In this document: positions 47,352 through 61,134 of the stretch, piece by piece
Layout of the letters: every line of letters begins with the position of its first letter
How positions within the stretch are numbered: the stretch's first letter is position 1
From: Sphagnum compactum
Taxonomy: Eukaryota; Bryophyta; Sphagnopsida; Sphagnales
Reading direction: 5' to 3'
Assembly: GCA_965153455.1 (NCBI GenBank)
Contig: OZ234493.1
Coordinates: 35,702,213-35,766,212, forward strand
Length of the DNA stretch: 64,000 nucleotides
Notes under the pieces: generated by a model
What the model saw: the letters and a program-made list of their open reading frames with translations, nothing else
Told to the model about the DNA's origin: nothing
Databases searched by the model: none
Made by a program: the position numbers and the translations under genes

Positions 47352-50282
47352 TGGCAACAACAGGAGCAAATTTGTGGAGCCAAGCTACAAACAAAGTAAG
47401 TTGAAGGAGCTGTAGCAGTTTTTTTCGCAATCAAAGAGTCTAGATCCAAGGAAGGAAACAGAAAACGACATTGCCTATATATCTATACATATCTCTGCAA
47501 ACCAAAGTATGATACAAGTTTTTTCCTCTTTTTGACCTCCATCAGCAAATTGCTGCCTTTCTGGATGATGAAACACATTGAAAACTAAAGCTAGCTGGTT
47601 TGTTTGAACACTCCCCAGCTTCCCCCCAAGCACTCAGAATTAGAATCCCCCAACTTCACACATTCTCAATGCATTTACTTGAGGATCAGGACTCAAGCTC
47701 ACAATCATGCAATTCTCAAGTAATGGATATTAGGCTCAGGAGAACTGTATTGAATTTCTACATTTTTGGCTTGTCAGCAAGGAAATTCAGGAAAGGCAAA
47801 TGGCATGGGGGACAGCATCACGATCCATGTCTACAAACAAGAAATTGTGTGACACTGAGAGTAGTTTTTATTTTAAAAAATTTAGTAGATTTTTAATCTC
47901 TTTACCTGAATCTCCACTGCAAGTTTTTGAACACAAACTAACCACTCATCACCACGCTACATTGAAAGTTCCTGAAAATCGCTTTCAAAGTAATCAGAAT
48001 TCTACAGACTTTTACACAGTAACTGTTGAAAATGCTTTTGGTTCTGGGAGTGATCTGTAGTTTAATATACATTAATTTTGTTTTTGGGTTTGTGGAACTT
48101 GTGACTCATTGTTGCCATTTATTTTCTCTTGTGACACGGTTTGTGAGAGTAGCTAGCTGCATGTGTTTTTCATACATCTACTCAGTCCTTCCTGCACCTT
48201 CGATCTTTGGGGTTTCTTCATTATAGTAGCGTCTATGAGCAGAGTTTGCATAATTTTCTATCCAGAGAACTATGGGATTTTTATGAGATTGTGGGCCTGC
48301 TCAAATAAGCATCTTCTGAGTTTATCGTGTGTATGATAACAAAGATGCTTGGAATCATGAACTCCTCTTCTTTTTTTAGTTTAAAATGCATATGATGATG
48401 ATGATGCTGATGAATCACAAGCTCCAGACATTTTCACCTCTGCATGATTATTGAAACTGGCAGTTGTACTCTTGCTTGCTCAGTCAAAAATTCCATTGCA
48501 GGTGGGTTCCATTCATAAGGCAAATAACCTCTAGTAAACAATAAAACTTTGCCAAATCATTCTTCACATGTAAATATATCTTTCATAAGAATAGAAAAAT
48601 CTCCGTTCTCACCATGAAGAAGAAACAGCAAGGCTAACACTTCCTCAGGGAGCCACAGAAAGAACCAAACAAGGGGAGACAAAAAACAAACAGAAAACGA
48701 AAAACACACACACCGGTATGAACAAAAGTGCCAGTCTCACACCTGTTCAGGGACCATCAACAGTAGTATGTATGATAGTGACTTAACTATCATTACTTCC
48801 CCACTGACTTCATCAGCTCCCTACAGTGGGTAAAGGCCGGTGACAAGCACCATCCTACGAACTGAGTTTCTGCTGCAATTCCAGAAGCATCGGGAAGACT
48901 CAGCCATACTACTGGCTAGCAACAGACCCCACAACAAAGACCAGACAAAGAAACAAAGAAAGACAGAAAGGGAAAAGAACAGGGAAAGACTAAGAACAAG
49001 AACAATTGGGCTTACAGGAAGCTCCCCACTTAAATGACCTGAAGCAAAATCATTCTGAAAATGCCAAAAGCGGAAATTCCAAACAGGAATTTTTCTTTAA
49101 GAACCAACCCTCTAGTTCTCTTTACAAGACTTTTAAAGGGTAGCCTTTTGCCTTCAGAAAGACAATAAGACTGACCATCTGGAAGACAAAAAACTTCTTA
49201 CAACTACAAAGTCTCAAAAGAATCTGTAAAATTGACTATTGATAACCCCCAGCTTCGCAGTCATTGAGATATTGGAATGAACATGAGGCATTCTAATCAT
49301 TTCAATACCTGCATACTCTGGTTGAGAGCGTTTGTCAAAAATGTCACAGGATAAACCTTGAGGACTCTGGCTCACAGGACAAACTATGAAGCACAACAGG
49401 ACATGTAAAGACCACAAAACACTTTAGACTGGATGGTATACAGTTCAAATGCCAATTGAGAATAACCCTCTAAAGAGGTCTATTCTGATGGAACTAATTT
49501 GGGTTCCATAAGTATTCCAGATCAGAGAAGGAATCTGGTTGTGTAGCAGGCCCATGTTGATCACCAGCTGTGTCAATGAGCAGCTGCAATTCTATCAGTC
49601 TCATACCACAGGTATGACATTTCAAACATGTATCCAAAGTTCCAAAAGATAGCAACACAATTCCCCCAGATGCAACATGAGAGGTGGGAAAGAGTGGGCA
49701 CACTAGATCACCACTGTCTCCAGGAAACTTTCACAGACACTTGCAAAAGTTCACACAAAGGTTTTCCTCAACCAGAATGTCGCCTTCTGATAGCCTATAG
49801 CAGCAGATACATTGATGAGATTCGAGGAAACTCCAGAATAACACTATCAAGTTACTGTTGTGTCAGTTCAAGTCAAACCAAAACAAACACAACAGGAATT
49901 AGTGCAGTCATAATCTTGAGAGGGTCACTCACAAAGTATGATCACACCATCACCTTCATCATGAATGGCAGTGACAAGCCGACAGCAGCAAACATGTGCA
50001 ACAAATCTGGGGGCCCAAAATTCACCTATAACCCAAACCACAGCTATGCAAAGTAATCAAGTCATCATCATGGAGAGCCATGGCAAACCCCTGCATACAT
50101 CACTAAACAAAGCACTGACGTAATCCAAGAACAGGAGACCCCACCAGTACAATTGCCGTCTACTCTATGCCTTATGTTGTGAGCTAGACTGACAAAACTG
50201 AATGCACTAATCTCATCTCCATTATCCATATGAACAGGAAAGGAGAGGTGGGCACATTTCCCAGGTGACAGTTTGGTATCAG
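47352..50282. other. Region between convergent ET and TOM40 genes
   Basis: Holds the 3' flanks of both genes. The longest ORF (49628-50056, plus, 142 codons) has no family motif. The part from about 48600 to 50282 has the same texture as TOM40 introns and may be its 3' UTR, possibly spliced. Confidence 0.4.
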
Positions 50283-53200
50283 CTACTCGCCCACTGTCAT
50301 TCCAAATCCAAACTTGTAGTCCTTCTTCCAATGATCAATCTGTCAACAGAAAAAATTAACACTTAGTAAAATGAAGCAAAGACTTAAAAAAGGAACACAA
50401 TTGGGAGAAAGCATACAACATTAGATGGAAAACCTCTCTAGGCAAGGCCCCTCTGAACTTTCACTGCATGCACCAAGACCTTTTGCAGTTCAGAAGTGAT
50501 CACAAAACAAATCAATATAGTGAAGGAACCTAAGTATACAAGGCAAGCAGCCAGACTACAACAACACCTGCACCAGGTCTCAGGACCATAAAATGGAGCT
50601 GTTTCCTTGACCAAGTCATGGCATTTGTACATACTGGGTAAAGTCTACATGCAAATGTGGTTTTCTGCATCCATTACTCTGTATCAATAAACTGGAATGT
50701 TTGCAAAAAGTTGATTCCTAAGTTCATCACCTCATTGGAAGAAGAGTCTCAACTCATATAGGTAACAACAGAAACAGCATGTCAGAAACAATGAATTCCT
50801 CAAAGAATATAGATTTCACCCTGTTATACTCAGGTATCTCAGGTATTATTTCAAGTGAAAGACAGCTCAAGTGCACTTTGCTATTGATGCCCTCTAGCAC
50901 TTAGCAATTCATGTACGTACTACTTCTGGGACCAGACATCTACCCTAGCAAGAGTGTGAAAGTGAGGATGAGCATGTAAGGTACCTCTGCAGACAGCAAA
51001 AAGTTGACTCCAAGGTTGAGCCTCTCTTCCAGAAAAGCTGCCACGGAACCATTTGTATCCAGTCTACCTCTTAAACGGCACTGCACAAATGCAAAGCAAA
51101 CAATGCATTCTTTAACTCTCTAACAAGGAGATACCAGAGCTCTTGTAAATTGCCACTGAAATTTTTGGTGGTGGAACTAGAAACAATCTCTCATGCAAAG
51201 TTCAGCATCTGTCCCTAGAACTTTGGAGGGGCATACATATATGACCTGAGCTCAGGCCTACTTAACAAAGAACCAGTTCAAGCTAGATGAAGAGATCATA
51301 GGACTCAAACTTGGGTAGTGCCACCTTCTGGGAGTAAGGTCCCTCTAGATAGGCTACCACATTTCCAAGCTAATCAGTAGGCACATCAGTGAAGTTCAAC
51401 TAGTTATGTAGACCTGAACATATATCCAACTAGAGCTTCAAGAGAAGCACCATTGAATGGACATATAACTACATTCCAGACCTACCTGGCGAAGGAGGTA
51501 GTCATAGCCAACAGTTGTAGTTGCCTCCTTGGTGTTCCAATTGTATAGAAAGTCTGATGCCAATGATACCTGGTGCAAAAGTCATCAATCAGCTTCTATG
51601 ACAGAGGGACTCACAGAGAGTGGCATGACACCAGATCAAAGCAATCCAACCACCCATGTCCCTTCCTGTCTTGCTCTCCAGAGTCAACGCTTTCAGTAGC
51701 TACAAACTATTTGCATGTACACCAATCCAAAAGACTCAAAGAACTTCATCACCATTTTGAGCCAGACTGAGCTGCAGAATGCAGGCACAAGGAAACAACC
51801 AAGCAATGAAGAAATAGAGAAGTTACCTTGTCTGATACCCTTTGCACATAGGTTAAAGACAAAATGCCAGTGCTTGCAAATTGTGCTGTTGCTATCTGCA
51901 TATACAGCATGATTCAGAATGCAGACACTGAAGAAAAATGACTGGATCTAGGGATTTTTGCAGAAGTGATCAATCAGGATCAAACCTTGTCTCTAAAATA
52001 GACATGAAAATTCCACAACCATTGAGCAAGTGTGAACAGGTAAAAACATTTTGGCAAGAATTGGGAAAGATCAAGGACAGGAATTGCAGGGTTTGCAGGA
52101 GGCATATCCACACCGCTTTATCAGTATTGTATCGGCCAGCAAAACCAATGCCTGACTTCCGCTGCTGACCCAGCCAGAAAACTTCTCCTCCCAAAGCCAG
52201 TGTTGGTGTTACACTCTGTACTGCCCACCACATTCTCCTTGTTACTGTTCCCACTGGTCAACCTATTCTCAACAGCAGTTTGCCTCCACCTTCTAAGATC
52301 AATTAACAAAAAATACCAGACAAACTTGAGTAGCCTGTCATGTGCCAGTGACCCAATAGTAACGAGCATCTCCTACAACTAGTGTTGAAAAATATTCTCT
52401 TGCACATTTGGTACCACATGCAAAAGCAATCTATGTGGCTGAGGCAAAACCCAGGAGGTTGACAGAAAGGTTGCTGGCTAAGAACCTGGATGTAATTAAA
52501 CCCATAGAAAGCATTGTTGCCCAATTGCAACTGGGCCTGATAATCGCCCCCCTGTTCAAGTTCCAGAGCAAGACATCCAATCCCCAGACTTAGCAATTCC
52601 AGGCACAACAATACATTGCAATCCTCTGAAGTTGATAACTGCCAGCTCCTGGCTTTGATGACTTCAGTCAAGCTAGTTATCAGTACAACCTACTTTCCAT
52701 CCACAGGAGAATGAAATAAAAGGATCAAGAACACCAAATTTTGGTCACTGACATGCCCCAATAAGATCATGCAAGAAAGGAAAAATGGACAGAGATCACC
52801 TACCCTATAGTCAAAATGGAACATCCCTTGTGAAAAGTGAGGCTCATTTGTAATCTGTCTCCCAAAAACCATCATCACAACATAAGCCATGAATGTAAGA
52901 CTGTAACTTCATGTCATCACTTATAGCAACTGCAACCCAAAAAACAACTCATGGGAATCAATTAACATGGGAATAAAAAGGGTGCTTGGTTATATAACCT
53001 ACAGGCTTTGCAAACCTACTTGAGCATTCGCTTTGATGGAGAAACGATCAGTAACATCATACTTGATCCGGGCACTCATACGACCATCTGTCAAGATACG
53101 TCCGATGAGCATTGTCATCTGCACACCCACTCACGATCTTAAGATCTTCCATAATTGAAAACCACATAGTGGACCTAGACTTGGAACATTCAATGAAATG

Positions 53201-55431
53201 TTCAAGATGCATTTGTCTTAAGATAGCCAACCTGTCACAACAGAACCTGCCTCAATCCCATCAGTACAGTCACAAGACATTGAGCTTGAAAAAACTGAGC
53301 CTAACCCACCAATCTCTTTTGCAACATCTGTTCCATGTTACTTTACTTCAGTCACCACACCTTGAACCCTTCATACCAAAGAATCCTATGGGCAAAGTCA
53401 ATCTGGTCGATGAAGAGCACTTGTGAATGAAAGGAGAAAGATATAAACAGAGAGCCCAGAGAAGACAAGAATAAGTATATACAACAGGAGGGAGAGTAGA
53501 AGAATAGAAGATAAACCCGTTGGTCTATAAGGTTTGCTCCAAACTCATAATGAGCAGCTGGAACCTTGATGATTTGGGCTCCCTGAGATGGCACCTCCAC
53601 AGAACCCATGAACAAACTGCACAGATACAATCTCCAAGCATCATACACTATCCTGCTTCATGTACTCACACACATGCTCAGTACAAATACCTGTAGCCAC
53701 AGAATGCTCTACTACAATCACAACTTCCTGATTGTTAAGCCCATGAGTGACACTGTACGAAATCCATCAGTGAACACATTCAGAAACTACTTAACTCCTG
53801 GATCACACTATGACCACTTTACAACAGGGTACAGCAGAATGACTATCCCACTGTCCTAATGAGTGATGCACTAACATGCCAGCAAGTAATCTGTTGGTAT
53901 TTGTTGCAAAAGACACCTCCATCCAAGCACTATGATACAGAGATGTATACAATACAAGAGAAAATAAGGCAACAGATATATAATTGGAAAAGCGAACCTC
54001 CACACCTGTGGCTTAATGAAAACCTTTGATTGAGAGGCTTGGTGAAGTCAAATCGCAGGCCTTCAAAAAGCTCTGGTTTCAGAGACACTTCCCACATCAC
54101 AAGAAAAATGTCAGCCCTTCTATTTGTGTCAACAGCACTCTTCTCTGAAACAATGTTCTGCTTTCTGAGAGAAAAGATAGAACCAATTAATAAACACTGT
54201 AATATTTCTTACTGGTCTGTGCACAAAACAGCCCATACAAAATGAGTTTTACATCTGCATCCTAAACCCTAATTTCCATTAGTTTGATCAGCTGCAGATC
54301 TAGTGGATTGTGATCACACGTTGCATTACAACACAACCAACACACTGCTCTTATGTCTGGACAAAATCCCTTCTCAAAGTAGGGATTTCGAAAAAGACAT
54401 ACAAGAACTCGACTTCACTGTCACCTGCTGACTCACAAGTGACTTGATTCTTAAACCCTAAAAAGAATATTGCTAATATCTGTCATTGAATGTGGAGATC
54501 CAAGGAAAGTAGCCAGTTTCACACTGAAATTGGGCATGGAAAAGCTCAATCCCCTCATACTACACCTGGACATTCATGTGCATTCAAGGGCATTGTGTTG
54601 ACTCAATCTAGACTCTCTGAGGGTTTAAGGCGAGTTATAACAATGATGTCAGTCAACACAAGATCCTATTCCAAATTCTTTTTCATGGGATGAAAGCTTG
54701 GAATGTTCCTAGTAGGCTACGTAATACAGTATCAAGGACACACAGATGGCCAACTTGCGAGAGGAATCTAGTGAGTGACTCCTGCACAGGTCCACACCAG
54801 ACGAGCAAAAGGTTTTACTTCACTTAATACACACATGAAGAAGTAGTCTCAGACAATCTACAATTTCAGCAAACCTTGGATTTAAAGACTAGAGAGGGTG
54901 CATGCAGGTGAGCAGCATTCTTGTGAAAATGTTTCAAGGACGTGGATGGTCTGGTGTGCTCAGTTCCACGAACTCCTAAGGAACAAATGTGTAACCTTGG
55001 GGCTATGATCAATGCATACAAAAGGAATACATACACTTCCTTGCCGAAAATTGTTCCCTTCGTCATAAAAGGTTCCCTCATTTTCGGCAATGTGCCAGAC
55101 ATGAAACGCCATCTCATTCGAGGGTTAAGCTCACGCATGCAACTGGAGCTTACCAAAGAAAAAAAACACGCGCGCTCACACGCACCCACAACACTCATCT
55201 TCAAATCAGGCCATGCCGCTCTCCCTTGCATGCCACCAGAGGAAGGGGAGGAAAGGAGGGGGAGAGGAATCGGATCTTACTGATATTTTCACGTTGAATC
55301 TCCTCATACTTCACGGGGCACGGCAAGTTGAGCCAGTCAACAGAATCCACACCCTTGTTGTCCCTCTCCTCCTTCGCGTCCGCCGTCGAGGGCTGGAGCG
55401 CCGCTGCAGCGTAACTCACAGCTCCCCCCAT
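50283..55431 (-). CDS. TOM40: TOM40, mitochondrial outer-membrane import channel
   Basis: Eleven exons join in one frame: 55431-55281, 54087-54006, 53616-53517, 53118-53020, 52854-52804, 52551-52486, 52215-52114, 51895-51827, 51569-51486, 51080-50985 and 50339-50283. All introns are GT..AG (165-1193 bp). The 318-aa product forms the beta-barrel through which nuclear-encoded proteins enter mitochondria, as core of the TOM complex. Diagnostic blocks: [136 protein letters not shown], and the C-terminal beta-signal region [14 protein letters not shown]. Length and order agree with plant TOM40 (about 310 aa). The first ~28 residues are a variable Ala-rich head. Intron 1 contains telobox-like AAACCCTAA words. 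It looks fully functional. Confidence 0.95.
54244..54275 (-). promoter_or_regulatory. Telobox-like word in TOM40 intron 1
   Basis: CTAAACCCTAA lies near 54263 in the first intron, with another TAAACCCTAAAA near 54455. Such motifs near the 5' part of plant housekeeping genes often act in expression in dividing cells. Inferred only from the motif. Confidence 0.25.
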
Positions 55432-56050
55432 AACCCCAATATTTATTTGACAAAAAACCCCCGGAGAACGCGAGGAGGAGGATCACTACCCACCCCCACC
55501 TGCGCCTGCACGAAACTAATGAGTGCCGGCCAAAAGCAGTAGACTACAGGGGTGGCACCGGAGCACAAATCGACAAAGATGCAGCTGCGGTAGTTGGAGG
55601 GCAAGAAAGAAAAAGGAAAAACAGAACCAAAAGGCAAAGCGCGAGGGCAGTGGAGCCAGCAGCAAGCAGGCTCTCACACCATCGCACTCCACAACAGGGG
55701 AGGCAGCGTCGTCGTCGTGGTCGTGTGGTAGGCTTCGTTGGATGGAAAGAAAAGGGAAGCAATTTTAGGGTATAGAACAGGTACAGGGAACTTTTAGGGT
55801 ATACGTAGTTATACGAAGAAATACGTACCCAGGTACGTAAGTAGGCAGTCGAAAATACGGACCCGGAAGGGATTCTTTGTCTCAAGTACAATACCTATAC
55901 ACCTATACCTAGGGGCCTGTTCCACCTAAGAACAACCCCAAGCCCGGTTGGGACCAACGTGATTCCGCTAAGTGGTAACAGGCTCTACCAAGAGGCTTGT
56001 TCCAGTGCCAATGTCACATTGCGTTCAGTAGTAACAGGCTCGTGTTCCGC
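55432..56050. other. Presumed TOM40 promoter and 5' flank
   Basis: Less AT-rich DNA upstream of the TOM40 ATG, with no recognised CDS. A segment starting GGGGCCTGTTCC (about 55913) resembles plant transposon termini, but I found no matching right end. Confidence 0.4.
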
Positions 56051-56350
56051 CCAGTTGATGCGTATCATAAGTGGAACATTATGAACGTGGAACCAGCAAG
56101 TGGTCCCTGTTGTTGATTCCGACCATAAGTGGAACTGGGAGAACAAAAAATGTGGATCTAGCTAAGCACATTGTCCCCAGGTTGTATCATAAGTGGAACT
56201 GGCTGTATTAGAAGGTGGAACCAACATGTCTTCCCCACTCTTGATGAGTAGAACTGGCAGAGTTATATGGTGGAACCAGCACATGTTGCCCACTTAGTGG
56301 ATCGTATCGGAAGTGGAACTGGCAGAATTTTAAGTGGAACCAGCAGAATG
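56051..56350 (+). repeat. ~60-bp degenerate minisatellite upstream of TOM40
   Basis: GTATCATAAGTGGAACTGG-type words recur at about 56061, 56128, 56185, 56244 and 56306. Each is followed by (A)GGTGGAACCA(G/A)CA and a CCC-rich spacer. Period 57-67 bp. Confidence 0.75.
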
Positions 56351-57270
56351 GCTACCGCTCCCCACCTCGGAAAAAGCCTAACAAAGTACCTGCTGAATAC
56401 GACACCATAACCAGCTTTAGGGGCCATCTTGATGACGTGTCTTTTTCTCATTGGATGTCCACACTGGAGTTTAAATTTTCTGTATCCAATGGGAGTTTCT
56501 TCTTTACTATACTACCATAGTACCTGAATAATTTCGGCAACAAATTGTCAAATAATTAATTTAAATTTAAATCTTAACTTTGGCATTTGGTTTTTTTTAT
56601 TTTGAAATTGTTGACAAGTATTTCTTATATAAAATAATAAACAAATTTTCTTCAAGGTTATGGAATAATGTAGTGTGTTTAAACTATCCCAGTCTTAAGT
56701 CTCTGCACTTGAATTATTTGAAAAATAATTTAATTTATGCCAAATTTGTTTAGTTACTATGGTAGATGAGGTCTACCAGTTTGCATATCATGCACCATTC
56801 TTGTAAATTGAAGATAATGTTTTCCAACATTTTTTGATGTTAAAACGAATCATTTTGAAATTATTCGTTGAATTATTGCAAACCTTCAAATTTTTCTTTC
56901 ACTAATGTTATTGTATGAATGTTTGCATGATATTAGTTATTTTCAATCTGTTATGTTAATTTTTTCTAATGTTAGTTTTCCACACATGATGTGGTAGTGA
57001 TGACATTTGATGTGTTTGCTTCAAACATGAAAGATTGGATTTTTATCCATTTTGATGTTGCTCACATTGTTGGATAAAATTATGATCAATCTTAATTTTG
57101 CATGTTTAATTTCCCTTAAGAGTTTCCTTACTTAAATGACCTCCTAAAAACCTTCCATTAGTGTACGATATTATATCTCAATTGAAAACAAAGCCATCAA
57201 AAATGGTCTTTTCCCACACCATGACACTAATGAGTTTCCAATTTTGACAATATCATTAGTAAAAACATTT
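56351..57270. other. AT-rich DNA, no gene recognised
   Basis: No coding motif or repeat was identified. Confidence 0.4.
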
Positions 57271-57882
57271 TTAAGAAAAGATATCCTCATTCTCCTTTTC
57301 AGCACCCTCAAGAAGATTCTCGACTACTATTGACACTTCCGATAAAAAAACCTTTCTCTCTTTAAGACCTTCAAAAACATAGACCTCATCATTATAATCA
57401 TCACCTTGACATGAAGAAAAATTCCCCCAACTGTTGCCTTTAAAGGCTGCAAATGGTGGCTTCTTCGGCTTCTTCATCTGCCCCTAATGGTTGTCAAAAG
57501 CATACAAAGACCAATTAATGCAATAAATTTTCCTCTTTGCCAACCAGCCCTTCAAAAAAATGCCAAAATAATCACCATTAGAAGGTGGATGAACATAAAT
57601 TGTCTCATACAATTTTAGTATTCCCTCACAATCTTCTGCATTCAGTAAATCACATGGTTTGACCTTGCAACCATTAAGGGATGATCTCTTCCCAAAAAAT
57701 GTCACAAGTTCATCTTCTGAAACAATGTCTGTTGATATGTCACCATGAGCATCTAATCTAGAGGCATTTAAAGAAAGCTTCTTTCCAAAGTCATGCACAT
57801 TCCAATGTGTATGACCAAAAGCATGGCTCATCCTCTCCATCTTCCTTTTCTCTTTCTTGGAAACATGATCCTTTGATTTCAC
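57271..57882 (-). pseudogene. Unrecognised ORF broken by one in-frame stop
   Basis: On minus a single frame runs from about 57882 to 57271, interrupted only by a TAG at 57484-57486. The first part (132 codons) contains FGKKLSLNASRLDAHGDIS, EDELVTFFGKRSSLNG and YETIYVHPPSNGDYFGIFL. The second (68 codons) begins MKKPKKPPFAAFKGNSWGNF and is acidic towards its end (EGAEKENEDIFS). Amino-acid texture looks protein-like rather than random, yet I do not recognise the family. No ATG precedes it; a TGA closes the frame just upstream. It lies 50 bases left of a CACTA insertion, which may have separated it from its 5' part. It could be an exon of an unknown gene, a gag-like fragment or a capture. Confidence 0.4.
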
Positions 57883-57933
57883 TATTAGTAATCAAACATT
57901 TGATAAAACTTTGGGCACCATTTGAGATTGCTA

Positions 57934-60484
57934 CACTAGTAGAAAGTGGCCAAAATGTAACCACTCTATTTGCAACTACATGCAACTATTACTTATTTGC
58001 AACTACATTTGGACATTTTTGCAACTATTTCTTGTGTTGGTCATATTTGCGATTACATTGCACCTAATTTGCAACTATTTTGGTGTTCATCCTTCCATGT
58101 GAACAACATTTAGTTTGGTTTTCATCCAAGAAAAACAATTTATGTCCCATTAGTTGCAAATGTGACCAATTTAGTTGTAACCCTATGAGTATACAAAGGT
58201 GTATTTTATGAATTCTCAAGAATATGGTTGGGTGCATTAAAATTTATAAATGTATATTTTGAATGTATATGAACAACCATATTACATGTGTATTCAAGTA
58301 ATAATATTAACATAAATGGCTTCAATATTATGGTTACACTAATTAGTGTGTATTTTGAGTATATTAAAATTTTATGTAAAATATTTACTAAATATATTGT
58401 GCCCATATTACAAGTTTATCCAAACCATCTTATTATACTTCTTAAAATTATTACAAATGACATTATTATTATTGTTATTATTATTATTATATTTTTATAT
58501 TAATTACATGTAATAAAAAATTAAATTTCAATATTATCTTCATTAATTTTTTTTAAATAGTAATAATGTGTTACGTAATGATGATGATGATATTAGAATG
58601 ATAGGAAAATAGTTATATAATTACTGAAATAACTACTAGAAGTCCAATATATTATTTTATTATTATTATTATTATTTCAAATGACTAATATATTTATTAA
58701 AATTTTATTTTTTACTAAATAAAAATATTAATTAATTATAATAAATCATAATGGATCTAATAAGTGACATAATAATATATAATAAAAAATAACTAACCTA
58801 GGTTAGCTACAAATTACATTATTATTATTATTATTATAAGTAATCAATTATAAAGTATTACTATATTATAATAATTACCAAAAAATATTAATATATTTTC
58901 TTTTTCTTTTTTATTTCAAATTTTATAGTTAATATTTATTCATTATTCATTTATTCATTTATTCTCAGTTTTATTATTTTAAATAATTATCATAGTAATT
59001 AGAATGGAAATCTAATAAATTAATATACAAATGCAGAAATTATTTTCGAAGGAAAAATATACTTGTTACAAATTTGAAATATTTATTTTAATAATTCATA
59101 AATAGCTATAATGAATGAAGTAATAATATGAATAATAAAATATATATATATTCCTTGGCTACCAACTAGCTACAATAATAATTAAATTAATGTTATTGTT
59201 AATATCAAATATTTACATTTATATTTATTATGAACTATAAAAGTGAAAATAATAATGGGAATAACTATAATAAAACAGTTAACCTAAGCTAGGTTTTAAT
59301 TATATTATTAGATTAAAACAATAGTATTCAATTTTTATAATCATTAATTATTTATTAATAATTAGTTAATTATTTCAATATTAGCCAATTACTAGTTAAT
59401 GAAATTGGTTGATAGATCATTATAGTTCATATATAATTAAAACTAAATCTTATTATTGTTTATCTAGCTAATAAATTAAGTAATATTTAATAATAATAAT
59501 AATATAATTAATTCAGTAATCATAATGTATTGATGATTATTACTATAAATAATTAGTTAGTTGGATAGTTTATCAAGTGAATTAGTTAGTTTTTAGTTTA
59601 GTTGTTCATTAATTAATTACGAAGCTTATTAATTTATTTGTCTATATTTTATTCATTAAATAATTAGTAGTTTTATTAGTTAATTAATATATTAGTTAGC
59701 TAATTAATTAGTTAGTTAGTTGTCAAATGTTATCGTGAACAACTTGCAACTAAAAAGTTTATCCCATATGTTTTGGCTTTCATTCTCATTTGAAAAATAT
59801 ACAAACAAAGTGTTTTGTCTTTGCATTTTCATATTTAAAAACATGGACATATGGGATGAGCCAATGAAAATGACTTAACCCAAAATAAAATATAAATATT
59901 CATGTACTTACACCTAACTACCTACTTCCCTTACTTACCTACCTACTTTTCTACCTACCTACCTACCTAAGTAGGTATTTGGCCTAAATAGGTAAATAAA
60001 TCCTATCTAGATAAGTGTTTAGCCTAGATGGGTAGGTAGGTACCTAGTTCAACCTACATACCTAAATATTGATTTAAATTAAATTTGGACAAATTCAATT
60101 AATATGTTAAGTGACAAATTTATTTACACCATGTGTCACAATTGAAACCATCCAAACATAAAAATTAAACCTCTTAGATTATTTCAAAATAGTAATAAAA
60201 TATTTTTAATTACTAAGAGTTGGGACACGTGGCAAGACATAATTTGTTCCCATTGTTCAACAAAAAAGTCGCATCCTAGTTGCAAGTGACAATACGTGTA
60301 TGACAAAGCAAAGGATGAAAGTGTATTTGATTGATTTTTTCTTTCATCCAAAATTTGTTGCCGTTTGTGACTAGTGTCAATGCGACTTATCCAACGCAAC
60401 TATTAAGCTTTTAGTTGCAAATGTTGCTTACAACTAAAAATTAATTGTAGGGACCAATTGCAAAATGGCCATTTTTTACTTGTG
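57934..60484. mobile_element. Non-autonomous CACTA element with CTA target duplication
   Basis: Left end CACTAGTAGAAAGTGGCCAA; right end, inverted, CACAAGTAAAAAATGGCCAT. These terminal repeats are the same apart from a few bases, and the 3-bp duplication CTA (57931-57933 and 60485-60487) is as expected for CACTA elements. Subterminal zones are full of TTGCAACTA-type words facing inward (left side TTGCAACT, right side AGTTGCAA). The ~2.5-kb interior has no transposase; it is ATT/TAAT-rich microsatellite-like DNA plus a TACC/GGTA patch near 59935-60060. Confidence 0.85.
58458..60060. repeat. ATT-rich and TACC-type low-complexity core of the CACTA element
   Basis: Includes ATT runs at 58458-58500 and 58655-58675, many TTAATTA words, and TACC/CCTA units at about 59935-60060 followed by their inverse (GTAGGTA). 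Confidence 0.8.
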
Positions 60485-60487
60485 CTA

Positions 60488-61134
60488 ATTAAAATCTACA
60501 ACCTTCAGAAAAAAAACTACAAGCAATGGATTTTGCAACAACAAGTTCTATCACAAATGCCACAAGTTGTTTTCTAGCAAATAACATTTTCTAAGACCTT
60601 GCATTTGTTATAAAACATTAGTGCCAACCCCTAAACCCAACCCACTACATGATAGATTTTTACCTCAGTTCACCAAACTGCAGCTTACAAAAAATCCCAC
60701 CATAGCTAAAAGATTTGCAAGATCTCGCCTTCGTTCGCGACAACACATTAAACATGGCACTTTAAGTTCTGTTTATGGCCTCAAAATGCCATCACAAGTT
60801 GAGCTCAACTGTTGTTGCAACACAAAGAAAAGAAAATATTGATGTGCATTTTGCAACTCTACGTTCAACTTACTAAGTTGCATTTACGTTTCTAGCGACC
60901 TATCATTACTACAGTTAGGTTTTTAACTACCTATCATTGACATTCAAATTTAATATCACCTAATTATAAAATTCCTTGTCCAAAAACAACGCTCAAAACT
61001 ACTTTCTTCTACTTTTCAAAAACTACCAAAGTAGCAAGGATGTACAAAATACCTTGCTTTCACCCTACCATTTTAATTATCTTTTAATTTCTAAAAAAGT
61101 TATATTGAATTGTTCATACTAAGTTCAAGGAGCT
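60488..61134. other. Short gap between the CACTA element and the Copia relic
   Basis: No gene recognised. On minus this would be the downstream part of the Copia relic, but no RNase H or LTR text was found. Confidence 0.4.

Noticed and set aside
49628-50056. 142-codon plus-strand ORF downstream of TOM40
   Set aside because: No recognised motif; it lies in the probable 3' flank of TOM40 on the other strand.
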